Assembly: GCA_041946865.1 (NCBI GenBank)
Contig: JBHGBF010000009.1
Location: 1 to 53,513, forward strand
Reading direction: 5' to 3'
DNA: 53,513 bases
DNA from: RPQK01 sp041946865
GTDB taxonomy: Bacteria > Acidobacteriota > UBA6911 > RPQK01
In this document: positions 8,265-16,349 of the stretch, one piece after another
Position numbering within the stretch: the stretch's first letter is position 1
How the letters are laid out: every line of letters starts with the position of its first letter
The notes under the pieces: model-generated
Told to the model about the DNA's origin: nothing
What the model saw: only the letters and a program-made list of their open reading frames with translations
Databases searched by the model: none
Position numbers and translations under genes: made by a program

Positions 8265-9218
8265 TTACTGCGCCCCCACCAGCTTTTCGATTTCAGGGTT
8301 CTTGATCTCTCCATAATCCTGGTCGTAGGGCAGATTGCGCGTCGCAGCAACGCGGTCGAGAAAGGAAAGCCCCAGGGGACCGGCGTACGTTTCGGGGGTC
8401 GAGAAGGCCGGGTCCTTCAGGGCGTCAGGAAGCGAGACGAACTCGTATCCCCTTCCCCGGACGAGCGCTATCAAGTCCTCGAGCCAGGTTGCCGTGGCAA
8501 TTCCGGCATGAAGCCACAGGATCTGGGTGATGTTACGCCCAAACACCGCGGTTGATTGCTTTTCGGCGTAGTCCAGCATCTGCCCGATGTGGCGCAGGTA
8601 GGCGGCCTTCAGCTCTTCCAGGCCTTCCTGGGTCTTCTGCCGCTCCAGCAAGGGCCGGTTGAAGCGGAAGTCAGATGTCTTGACTGTCACCGGTACGATT
8701 TGATACCCCCCGTCCGAAAGCGCCCGACGCACGTCCTTCTTCTTTCCCGAGGTGTTGCCTTCATGCAGCTGCGGGAACCGGAAATATCGAAAGTTGAAAC
8801 GAAATCTCTTCGCGGCCGCCCAGATTGGTCTCTGGCCGTCTTCGGCATGCTGAAGAAAGTCTTCGGCGCTCAGTTCATTCAGGTCCACGTTTCCAAACGT
8901 CTGGTTGCCCAGAATGTGGCCCTTGGCGCCCCAGTCCTCCAGCACGATAAAGGACGTCGGATCGTCCTCTATCTTCTCGGCGACCACAAATCCGACAGCT
9001 TTGATGTTGTTTCGCTCAAGCGCCTTGAGAATCATGTTGCTGATTTCTCGGGGCGACCAATACCCCATCGGCTTCATGGCTGGAAGGGTGTCGAAGGAGA
9101 GCAGGATCTTCTTCGCCGACGCGGCAGGCTGAGGGTCGTCCTGAGCGAACAGAGAAGCGCTGAGCAGAATGGGTGCGATCCCGGCGAAACACCATACGAA
9201 ACGTCTGATACTATCCAT
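8265..9218 (-). CDS. polysaccharide deacetylase-like secreted protein lacking metal ligands
   Basis: 317 residues with a signal peptide ending near SLFAQ. The NodB-homology fold is recognisable by its motifs in order: KILLSFDTLP (40s), GHILGNQTFGNVDL (100-113), RYFRFPQL (144-151), VKTSDFRF (179-186) and ILWLHAG (233-239). Active deacetylases carry FDDGP and HTxxH. Here the metal-binding Asp is Thr44 and the two metal His are Gln106 and Asn110. The third, fourth and fifth motifs are kept. This points to a non-catalytic carbohydrate-binding role or altered chemistry. The start at 9218 follows AAAGGAT. The upstream neighbour ends 35 bases away. Confidence 0.8.
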   Translation of the reverse strand: MDSIRRFVWCFAGIAPILLSASLFAQDDPQPAASAKKILLSFDTLPAMKPMGYWSPREISNMILKALERNNIKAVGFVVAEKIEDDPTSFIVLEDWGAKGHILGNQTFGNVDLNELSAEDFLQHAEDGQRPIWAAAKRFRFNFRYFRFPQLHEGNTSGKKKDVRRALSDGGYQIVPVTVKTSDFRFNRPLLERQKTQEGLEELKAAYLRHIGQMLDYAEKQSTAVFGRNITQILWLHAGIATATWLEDLIALVRGRGYEFVSLPDALKDPAFSTPETYAGPLGLSFLDRVAATRNLPYDQDYGEIKNPEIEKLVGAQ

Positions 9219-9253
9219 CTTTATCCTTTGACCGGCAGCGGCTCGGCCGACAT

Positions 9254-10222
9254 TCACGGAATCAACAGGAGCTTACCGGTTGTCTCCCTCGCTTCCAGAT
9301 CCCGGTGTGCCTGGGCCGCCTCCTCGAGGCGGTAGCGGCTGCCTATTCTGAGCTTGATCCGACCTTCTCGTATCCAGGCGAACAAATCCGCAGCCCGTGT
9401 GTCGAGCTCGTCACGGGTTGCCAGGTAGTGATTCAGGCTCGGTCGAGTGAGATAGACAGAGCCTCTCGCGTTGAGTATCTGGGGGTCGAAAGGAGGCACC
9501 GGCCCGCTTGACTGTCCGTACAAGACGAGGAAACCACGGGGCTTCAGGCAGTTCAGGCTTTTCTCAAACGTTGCTCGACCGACCGATTCGTAAACGACAT
9601 CCACGCCCCGCCCCGAAGTCAAGCGCTTGATCCCTGCCTCAAAGTCGTCCCTGGTGTACAGGATGACGTGGTCTGCACCCGCCTCCCGGGCCAGTTTCGC
9701 CTTCTCTTCCGTCGAAACTGTACCGAAGACAGTGGCGCCGAGCAGCCGGGCGACCTGGACCAGCAGCAGGCCTACTCCCCCGGCAGCCGCGTGGACCAGC
9801 GCAGCATGGCCCGGTTTGAGGACAAACGTGCTCTTTGTGAGGTAGTGCGCCGTCATGCCCTGCAGCATGGCCGCGGCAGCGGTTTCGAAATCTACTCCCG
9901 AGGGCAGCCGGACCAGCTTTGACGCCGGTACGGCTACCTGCTCCGCGTACGAGCCAATACTCATCGCGTAAGCCACCCGGTCTCCGGGCTTCAGGTCGGT
10001 GACGTCAGCCGCGACTCCTGCCACCTCGCCTGCACCCTCCATCCCGGGCACAAACGGAAGTTTCAGTTTGTACAGGCCCTGACGATGATAGGTGTCGATG
10101 AAGTTGACGCCCGAGGCGCGAAGCTTGACCAGAACCTCACCGGGAGACAGCCGCGGAGCAGGGATGTCCTCGAGCTTAAGGACTTCGGGCCCGCCGGCCT
10201 GATGAACACGAATCGCTTTCAT
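9254..10222 (-). CDS. qor: NADPH:quinone oxidoreductase, zinc-independent MDR family
   Basis: 322 residues, cytoplasmic. Reduces quinones or other alpha,beta-unsaturated carbonyls with NADPH. It has the GroES-like N-domain (VLVKLRASGVNFIDTYHRQG, PFVPGMEGAGEVAGV) and a Rossmann domain with AAAGGVGLLLVQVARLLGA. The catalytic-zinc Cys/His ligands of alcohol dehydrogenases are absent, as in Qor. The late NHYLATRDEL and GKLLLIP segments are typical. The start at ATG 10222 (MKAIRVHQAGG) fits the family; the open frame continues upstream without homology. It is probably cotranscribed with the phosphatase 66 bases upstream. Confidence 0.92.
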   Translation of the reverse strand: MKAIRVHQAGGPEVLKLEDIPAPRLSPGEVLVKLRASGVNFIDTYHRQGLYKLKLPFVPGMEGAGEVAGVAADVTDLKPGDRVAYAMSIGSYAEQVAVPASKLVRLPSGVDFETAAAAMLQGMTAHYLTKSTFVLKPGHAALVHAAAGGVGLLLVQVARLLGATVFGTVSTEEKAKLAREAGADHVILYTRDDFEAGIKRLTSGRGVDVVYESVGRATFEKSLNCLKPRGFLVLYGQSSGPVPPFDPQILNARGSVYLTRPSLNHYLATRDELDTRAADLFAWIREGRIKLRIGSRYRLEEAAQAHRDLEARETTGKLLLIP

Positions 10223-10287
10223 GGCAGCCAACACCTGACAGAAAAAAAGCTGGAATTGACCTGCAGAGCTGTTTGCACCTGCCAGGG

Positions 10288-10839
10288 TCAATCGTCTTGT
10301 AGTCCTGCCGCACAGGCCTGCGGCTTTTTTTCCTGCACGTACTTCCTGGCGAATTCAACCAGATTGGGACGGCTCAGACCAACCTCGCGGGCTTCCTGCT
10401 CAGCCTTGGCGCAGTCCCAGCCGTCGTGCAGAACACGGTAGATGAACCAGAACGCCCCTACCCGGTTCGCACTCAGGCAGTGAATGAAAAGAGGGCGATT
10501 CTCTTTCTCGCTCACGATTTCCAGGAACTCCTCCGCCTGCTCAGGCAAGGGATTGGCGCCATCGACCGGTATGGAGAAGTACTTGAGACCAAGTTCCTGG
10601 GCCTTTTGTTTTTCCTCCGCTTGCTCGGCCGCGTTTTCTTCGGGTCTGCGCAGGTTGATGATGCCGATCACGCCTTGCGCCTTCAGGCGCTCCAGATCCT
10701 GAAGAGACGGCTGTCCGGCGGTGCAGAATTCTTCATTGATACGCAGAAAGTTCCGGGCCGATACTTGACCCTGTTCGTCCCCGGCGACATAGGAAGAGAG
10801 AAGAAAAAACACCGACAGCCAGCAACTGTACGAGTTCAT
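10288..10839 (-). CDS. secreted DSP/PTP-like phosphatase (DUF442-type, short P-loop)
   Basis: 183 residues with a signal peptide (WLSVFFLLSSYVAG), so probably periplasmic. The fold follows the DSP-like phosphatases related to the domain fused to NAD kinase or beta-lactamase-like hydrolases: EFCTAGQPSLQDLERLKAQG, GIINLRRPEEN, YFSIPVDG, then the P-loop IHCLSANRVGAFW. The catalytic Cys121 and Arg126 are separated by four residues rather than the five of classical PTPs, as in other members of this group. The substrate is unknown. AGTATA at 10847-10852 reads TATACT on the coding strand seven bases before the ATG, so the transcript may be leaderless. The last codons overlap a + strand hairpin with a T-tract. 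Confidence 0.8.
   Translation of the reverse strand: MNSYSCWLSVFFLLSSYVAGDEQGQVSARNFLRINEEFCTAGQPSLQDLERLKAQGVIGIINLRRPEENAAEQAEEKQKAQELGLKYFSIPVDGANPLPEQAEEFLEIVSEKENRPLFIHCLSANRVGAFWFIYRVLHDGWDCAKAEQEAREVGLSRPNLVEFARKYVQEKKPQACAAGLQDD
10307..10331 (+). terminator. intrinsic-terminator-like hairpin inside the 3' end of the phosphatase gene
   Basis: GCCGCA (10307-10312) and TGCGGC (10319-10324) form a stem with a 6-base loop, followed by T7 on the + strand. It is antisense to the phosphatase gene and would stop + strand transcripts. The preceding TTGTAGTCCTGCCG resembles the GTAGT-CCGCC repeat core. Confidence 0.4.
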
Positions 10840-10920
10840 TTGGATCAGTATAGCATGGAGACCAAAGGTTTTAGGCCGGGGTGAGGCTGCCCCGCCCCGC
10901 GAGTTTTCAGGATATTCACT

Positions 10921-10934
10921 CACGTTTTAACGTG
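10921..10934. promoter_or_regulatory. dyad CACGTT-TT-AACGTG between divergent genes
   Basis: 6-bp arms with a 2-base centre, in the 132-base region between the divergent starts at 10839 and 10972. It is a candidate operator or overlapping promoter element (TATCAT follows at once). No regulator can be assigned. Confidence 0.3.
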
Positions 10935-10971
10935 GTATCATTGGGCCGCAGAAATTTGGGGAATGATTGAT

Positions 10972-11457
10972 ATGAAAAAACTGGTTCTGGTGGCACTGGT
11001 GTTCTCGTCGTTTCTGTTCCTGGCTGCTCAAGACCGAGCAACCATGAGTCCGCCGGTTATCCGGGCGATGCCCGAAGGCAACGTGAGTTTCAGTGCACAG
11101 TTCTCGGACTTTGCCCCGAACGGTGATTACCGCGTGGGCTTTGGCCCGGCCACGGGCAAGCTGGCTGGACTGAAACTGGAAGTTCTGAAGGACGGCCAGG
11201 CGATCTCACTTCCCATGGCCTCTTTTGACCAGGGCTATGCATCGAACTGGTGGAACATCAGCAAAGTCGCGCTGCAAGGCTTCCAGGTGTCGGGGAGCAA
11301 CCTGCCTGCGAAAGGCGGGAAACTGACGCTTCGCGTGACCGTTCCTAAGGCCGAACTCGACAAGGTTAAGAAGGTTTACATGCTCGTCTCACGCAAATAC
11401 GGCGAGGATGTGTGGTACATCGAAGACGGCACCGAGATGGATGAGTCTTACTGGTAG
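10972..11457 (+). CDS. small secreted protein of unknown function
   Basis: 161 residues starting with a signal peptide (KKLVLVALVFSSFLFLAAQ). The mature part is beta-rich with alternating hydrophobics (NVSFSAQFSDFAPNGDYRVG, KLTLRVTVPKAELDKVKKVY) and ends in an acidic, aromatic tail (VWYIEDGTEMDESYW). I recognise no family. The ATG at 10972 has GGGG about nine bases upstream, while the in-frame ATG 10963 is too close to it. The gene stands alone, between a divergent phosphatase and a strong bidirectional hairpin. Confidence 0.7.
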   Translation: MKKLVLVALVFSSFLFLAAQDRATMSPPVIRAMPEGNVSFSAQFSDFAPNGDYRVGFGPATGKLAGLKLEVLKDGQAISLPMASFDQGYASNWWNISKVALQGFQVSGSNLPAKGGKLTLRVTVPKAELDKVKKVYMLVSRKYGEDVWYIEDGTEMDESYW

Positions 11458-11466
11458 GATTCATAG

Positions 11467-11503
11467 TTTCACGGACCGGCAGCTGGCCTGCCGGTCCGTG
11501 AAA
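11467..11503. terminator. bidirectional terminator hairpin
   Basis: 16-bp perfect stem (11467-11482 with 11488-11503) and a 5-base loop, with TTTC/GAAA at its base, between two convergent genes. It would serve both strands. Confidence 0.75.
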
Positions 11504-11538
11504 TTCAAACCTGCCCTGGTCGCGCGCTGATCATTCTT

Positions 11539-14500
11539 TCAGCGTCTCCCTAAAATCCGCGTATTGTAGCGATCAACGGTTTCCCAATAATCCCGGTCTG
11601 CCAGGCCTGGCTCAGGGTCAAAGGGATAGTTGCGCATCGCACGTGTGGGAAGAGGCTCGACACGATCGCCGGTCCGGGTACTGGGATTCGCGTCTTTGAT
11701 CCAGCCGCTCACACTCAGGATGTAATCACGAACTGAGCCGCGCTCCACAGCCGGCGGGACCGCAAAGGTCAGAGTTATCTCATCCCCGGGGCCGAACACG
11801 ACCAGCCGGTCGTCGGTTGAAGAAAGCAAAGGCGAGACTTCCCCGAAACGTGTGAACAAGCCCTGCTGAGACTTCCAGGGCGCCTCCTGCGTGGTCTCGT
11901 TATAGACATAGCGGGGGGGCGCTCCGCTGGTTCCCTCCACGATCCTCGAAAATCCGCGAAAATGCAGATGCGATGAGATGAGAGGAAGGGCTGCTGCCAA
12001 ATGGCCGGACTCTCCCGCACCCGGCAGCGTGGCGCCCTGAAACGATGGTCCGCCGGCTGCCGGATTCTCCCGGACCGTCATGTTCCCGACAGCCGCCCGA
12101 TCCCAGTAAACCTCGAGGTTCGTTGCAACTCTCACGCGGGTGCTCTTCCCACGTGACCCGTTCGGGAGAGGCACAATCACATGCTTGTTAATGCCGCCCG
12201 GCAAACCGATATTCTCGGCGAACAGCTCCCAATCACCCCCATCGTTCTGAATCTCCAGTCGAGGGCCGCAGGGCGCCGGGCCGGCACCCTGCCCCAGGGC
12301 ATAGAGCGTATCTCCATCAATCCAGTTGACCCAGCCTTGAAGAAGCAAGGCCGGGCGCTCCAAACGGGACAGGTCGCCGAGGTCCAGAGTCAGGCTGTGC
12401 GGATCCGCCAGGCCGTAAAAGCGCGTCAGACGGATTCCGCGGCTGGCGTAGATGCCGTCTTGCTCAACGAGAGCGGACGTATGATCCTCTCCCTGGTCGC
12501 CCCGCACTTTCCGCGCCGGCCACAAACTGTCGAGACTGACCAGCCGCGAGGCAGGCCCGGAGAACCCGGCCCAATTCATCGGGTAGATCTCCGTTTCCCC
12601 AGAGTGATCGACGTACGACAGGCGGACCGAGTCGAGGTAGACGATCTCTCGCAACTCGCCCGTGAGCTGCAGAACAATCCGGCCGTCCTTGTACTTGACC
12701 TTTGAACCGGGGATCAGCAGGTCTTCCCTGCTGGCGTAGGGGAGCATCTTCCCGTTCGCCAGGGGTACCCCGAGGGCCGCAACGTCCAGCACATCGGTAA
12801 AGAAAGAGAACTCCCTGCCATCCCACAAGTACAGAAACGGGCAGCTTGACGGCGGACCCAGTTTCTCCTTGACCAGGGTCGTCTGCCGGAGAACCGGGCC
12901 GAGAATGTTCTGAGCCACACCAGTCGGCCACCACAGTCGAACGACGTCGACATCGCGTCGTTGGCCAATGCCGAACAGAATCGGCCGGCCCTCGCAGATC
13001 TTTCTCTGAAAGAACGTCCCGTCCCTCACCTCGACCTTGGTGGCTACACCGAAGCGGTTGCTTTGCAGCCCTTCCGGCCGGATCCGGACCCATTGGTTGC
13101 GGTTGCCTCCTTCATTGCGGAGCAGGCGCAAGGCCCCGTTCTCGAGGCACACGGCCAGATCCAAGTCGCCGTCGCCATCGAGATCCTCTGCACTTGCTTG
13201 GGTGAGGGAAGACCCTAGCGCCTCGAGGCCCGCAGCCGCCGTGAAGTCGGAAAATCGGCCATCGTTCTGAAACAACCGGCCGCCGGCCAGCACGTCCTCA
13301 TCGCCGTCGTTATCGTAGTCCAGTGACGTGAGCGCGGCAGACTGGCCGTCCACTCGGCCGAGGTTGAGCGGTTGATACCTGCCGGACTTCGCACCCAGCG
13401 CTGCCGACACATCCCCGCTCTTCTGGAGAAAAACCAGGTCGCGCCATTCGTCGTTGTTCAAGTCAGTCACAAGGACGTTGCGGTTACTGGAAGGCATGTC
13501 CAGCCCCACGCGACCGGCAACGTCCGCGAACGCTCCCACCCTGAGATTCGACAGCAACAGGTTTGGCAGCCCGACCTGGCTGAGGAGGAAATCCGTGTCG
13601 TTGTCGTCGTCGAAATCCAGGAACAAGATCTGCTCTACCTTCGTGTTCGCGGGCGACAGTCCGGTTTCAGGCGGAACGGGTTTGAAGGCCGCTTTGCCGT
13701 CATTCTGGAACATCCGAGGCGGAGAAGAGGCTTGGGCGACGTATAAGTCAAGGTCGCCGTCGTGATCGTAGTCGACCAGGAGCAACTGGCGAAGCGCGGC
13801 CGGGTCAACTGGCACTTCGCCTGCCTTTGTAAGCTTGCCCGCTCCATCATTCGCGAAAATCTGCGCGCTCTGTTTCCCGGCAACGCAGAGATCCTGGTCG
13901 CCGTCGTAGTCAAGATCGCCCCAGGCATGCGCAGCGCTTTCGGGAACGAAGTCGTCGAGACTGAAGGGAAAGGGCTTGAAGACGCCCGAGCTGCTGTTCA
14001 GCCAGAGGGCCGGTTTCCGGCCGCTCGCGAGCAGGCAAAGATCCTGCAAGGAGTCACCGTTGAGATCGACCCAGGAAATGGCGGCCGGCGAGGTGTTTTG
14101 ACTGCCGGCGTCAGCTTCGATTCCAGCCGCCGCTGTCACATCGGCAAATCTGACTCCGGAGGGCTGGACGTTGCGCGGCGGAGGCGGCAAAGTCCGCTCC
14201 GGCTCTACGATCTCAGTGTACCGGCTCATTTCTAATTCTGCGGGAGTGCGGTTACGCGCATCCTGTCCCCGCAACCGGGTCAGCTCGTTTTTCTCTTGCG
14301 TGGCAATCTCGGTCTTCCCTTGCCTGACCGCGATCATCATCCGCCGGTAATGGGGGGCAATCTCGTCGGGAAGCAGTTCGACGGCGCGACTCGCCTGCTC
14401 GAACGCTTTGTCCAGCTGCCCCAGGCTCTCGTACACGACGGCCAGGTTATAGACGGCATCGGGGTCGGACGGATCGAGTTTCAAAACCCGCTCAAACGCC

Positions 14501-14856
14501 GCCACCGCTTTGGCGAAGTCTCGTTCTCTTTTGTAGCTGAGCGCCGTGTTGTAAGCAGCCTGAGGAGCCAGCTTGGGGTTCAGTTGCTCACCGCGGCGCA
14601 GGTGCTCGCGGGCCTGTTCGTACTGCTCAAGTTGAACCAGAACAATCCCCAGATTGATTTCATCGACCGCCGAGCCGGGCGTAAAGGCAAGGATTTTTCG
14701 AAAAGTCTTGGCCGCCTCGGCGTAGTTCTCCTCTTCGTAATAGCTGCGGCCGATGTTTCTGAGGCTGGCGGGGTCGTCCTCCCCGGTTAAGATCGAGAGG
14801 TAAGCCAAACCAATGGCAGCAGCGACGACCGTGAGAAGGATGATTCTCCAGCGCAC
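11539..14856 (-). CDS. membrane-anchored TPR / FG-GAP (VCBS) / ASPIC-UnbV protein
   Basis: 1105 residues. A single N-terminal membrane segment (IILLTVVAAAIGLAYLSIL) exports or anchors the protein. Residues about 30-190 are TPR units. Residues about 230-590 carry at least seven calcium-type repeats (DLNGDSLQDL, DYDGDQDL, DYDHDGDLDL, DFDDDNDTDF, DLNNDEWRDL, DYDNDGDEDV, DLDGDGDLDL) that form a beta-propeller like CRTAC1. An ASPIC/UnbV domain follows (NQWVRIRPEG to VVRLWWPTGV). The last 430 residues, starting near CPFLYLWDGREFSFFTDVL, form a further domain I do not recognise. The function is unknown; a surface or periplasmic binding scaffold is likely. The GTG start at 14856 follows AGGAGG. It lies 30 bases downstream of the RidA-fold gene. 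Confidence 0.85.
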   Translation of the reverse strand: MRWRIILLTVVAAAIGLAYLSILTGEDDPASLRNIGRSYYEEENYAEAAKTFRKILAFTPGSAVDEINLGIVLVQLEQYEQAREHLRRGEQLNPKLAPQAAYNTALSYKRERDFAKAVAAFERVLKLDPSDPDAVYNLAVVYESLGQLDKAFEQASRAVELLPDEIAPHYRRMMIAVRQGKTEIATQEKNELTRLRGQDARNRTPAELEMSRYTEIVEPERTLPPPPRNVQPSGVRFADVTAAAGIEADAGSQNTSPAAISWVDLNGDSLQDLCLLASGRKPALWLNSSSGVFKPFPFSLDDFVPESAAHAWGDLDYDGDQDLCVAGKQSAQIFANDGAGKLTKAGEVPVDPAALRQLLLVDYDHDGDLDLYVAQASSPPRMFQNDGKAAFKPVPPETGLSPANTKVEQILFLDFDDDNDTDFLLSQVGLPNLLLSNLRVGAFADVAGRVGLDMPSSNRNVLVTDLNNDEWRDLVFLQKSGDVSAALGAKSGRYQPLNLGRVDGQSAALTSLDYDNDGDEDVLAGGRLFQNDGRFSDFTAAAGLEALGSSLTQASAEDLDGDGDLDLAVCLENGALRLLRNEGGNRNQWVRIRPEGLQSNRFGVATKVEVRDGTFFQRKICEGRPILFGIGQRRDVDVVRLWWPTGVAQNILGPVLRQTTLVKEKLGPPSSCPFLYLWDGREFSFFTDVLDVAALGVPLANGKMLPYASREDLLIPGSKVKYKDGRIVLQLTGELREIVYLDSVRLSYVDHSGETEIYPMNWAGFSGPASRLVSLDSLWPARKVRGDQGEDHTSALVEQDGIYASRGIRLTRFYGLADPHSLTLDLGDLSRLERPALLLQGWVNWIDGDTLYALGQGAGPAPCGPRLEIQNDGGDWELFAENIGLPGGINKHVIVPLPNGSRGKSTRVRVATNLEVYWDRAAVGNMTVRENPAAGGPSFQGATLPGAGESGHLAAALPLISSHLHFRGFSRIVEGTSGAPPRYVYNETTQEAPWKSQQGLFTRFGEVSPLLSSTDDRLVVFGPGDEITLTFAVPPAVERGSVRDYILSVSGWIKDANPSTRTGDRVEPLPTRAMRNYPFDPEPGLADRDYWETVDRYNTRILGRR

Positions 14857-14886
14857 TGATCCTCCTTCAGTCGCCGAAGAGTGGAG

Positions 14887-16080
14887 CTACCCCTTCACCG
14901 TCAGCGCTTCCACTTCGAACAGCAGGTCGTTACGGCACACATCGGCGACTGTCTGAACCACTACTCTAGCATCCAGGCCCTGCTCTTCGGCAATGTCGAG
15001 GAACGTTTCCGTGTTTTCGCCGTTCTTGAAGAAGCCCACGCAGTGAGCCATGTCCGCCAGAGAGTGGCCGCGAGTTCCTACCAGTTCCTTGACGACTTGG
15101 AGGGTGAAACGGATCTGGCCCTCGGGGTCATCCTTGAAGACCGTCTTGCCATGAGCGTCTATGCTGGCCGTACCTGAGACAAAGATCCGGCTGGTCGTCT
15201 CGTCCTTCAGCTCTACAGCGCGGCTGAAAAACGAGCCATAGTCGTAAGCTTCGCACTGCAGGGGGCTGTTGAGCATCTCCAGGCGATGGCCCACATTGGG
15301 CCGTCCGGACACAGCCAGGAGATCCATCATGCATTCGCGGCCGCGCGGACTTTGGCCTTGGATCCCGGTGCTGGCCGGCAGCCATAGCGGGCGAGAACCA
15401 TCCGAGAGCCCGAGTTCCGTGTAAACCTCCCGGCGCGCGGCATTGAAGTCATCGTACCAGCAAAGCAGCTGAGGCAGATAAATCCAGGTACGGGCGACAT
15501 CCCGGAAGCTGAGGCCGTACGCGTCCAGAATCCGGGCCGACTTGCGGAACATGGAGGCGGCATGATCCTTCAGATGAGGTGAATGATGCCCGTCCGCCGA
15601 CGGCTCGACACTCGCAACCGAGGCGTACGAAATTCCGTGGTGCAAGAACTTGCGTCCGACCGGGCTTCCTCCGACCGACATCGTCCGGACCGCCGGCCGA
15701 TCGGCGGCCAGGACAGCCCACAGCTGAAGCCCCGCCAGTCCCTGTTCCCGGATAGGTGTGCCGCCGATGTACGACAGGCTGCCTTCATGCTCAAGACCGT
15801 GTTGCTCGTACAGCCGCGTGCGCGCCGCCTGGACTTCGGGAAAGACGGCCGTCTCCCCGTAACAACGCTCGCTGATGACCTCCGCACCAAGCTCTTCAAG
15901 GAACTCACTGACCCGGGCGTAGATCTCCTCGATCTGGTCCTTGGGATTTGCCGACTCCTCGGGGAAGCAAGTAACGTAAAACTCCTTCAGGTCGGCCCGC
16001 TGGAGCTCAAGTACAGAAAAACCGCGACGTATGAACCGCGAAACGGCCGCCCTGCCATCACTGCTGGATTCACTGGTCAT
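14887..16080 (-). CDS. double RidA (YjgF)/chorismatase-fold protein
   Basis: 397 residues, cytoplasmic. The C-terminal third (SRIFVSGTASIDAHGKTVFK, then LQVVKELVGTRGHSLADMAH and TVADVCRNDLLFEVEALTV) is a clear RidA/YjgF unit. The middle (DAYGLSFRDVARTWIYLPQL) holds a second, more divergent one. The overall length and arrangement resemble FkbO/Hyg5 chorismatases, but I cannot confirm the chorismate-binding residues, so the reaction is left open: imine deaminase-like or chorismate hydrolase-like. It is the first gene of a probable two-gene operon with the TPR/FG-GAP gene. The ATG at 16080 has a short GGATTG site. Confidence 0.72.
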   Translation of the reverse strand: MTSESSSDGRAAVSRFIRRGFSVLELQRADLKEFYVTCFPEESANPKDQIEEIYARVSEFLEELGAEVISERCYGETAVFPEVQAARTRLYEQHGLEHEGSLSYIGGTPIREQGLAGLQLWAVLAADRPAVRTMSVGGSPVGRKFLHHGISYASVASVEPSADGHHSPHLKDHAASMFRKSARILDAYGLSFRDVARTWIYLPQLLCWYDDFNAARREVYTELGLSDGSRPLWLPASTGIQGQSPRGRECMMDLLAVSGRPNVGHRLEMLNSPLQCEAYDYGSFFSRAVELKDETTSRIFVSGTASIDAHGKTVFKDDPEGQIRFTLQVVKELVGTRGHSLADMAHCVGFFKNGENTETFLDIAEEQGLDARVVVQTVADVCRNDLLFEVEALTVKG

Positions 16081-16152
16081 TCAATCCTGCCTGGCAACCT
16101 CCGCTCAATACAAAAAAGGAGGGCGAGCATATTCCAGCTGTGCTTTGAAAAT

Positions 16153-16165
16153 CAAGGTGACCTTG
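16153..16165. promoter_or_regulatory. perfect dyad CAAGGT-G-ACCTTG between divergent genes
   Basis: 13-base palindrome in the 269-base gap between the divergent RidA-fold and VOC genes, making it a candidate operator. The rest of the gap shows no gene, only a C-rich stretch near 16270. Confidence 0.3.
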
Positions 16166-16349
16166 TCGAACGAAGCAAACCGGCCTGTGAAGCCCCATCA
16201 TGCCGTTTCGGGCATTTGCGATTATGAAAATCGGGCGTGGAGACGTTTTTCAGGCCGTTTTTTCAGGCTCCACCCCCCGGCTTCTCTTGGACGATGACCG
16301 GGGGTTGTGTCACAATCGCCCCGGTGAGCAGGCAGGAGGTGGTTCGCTT

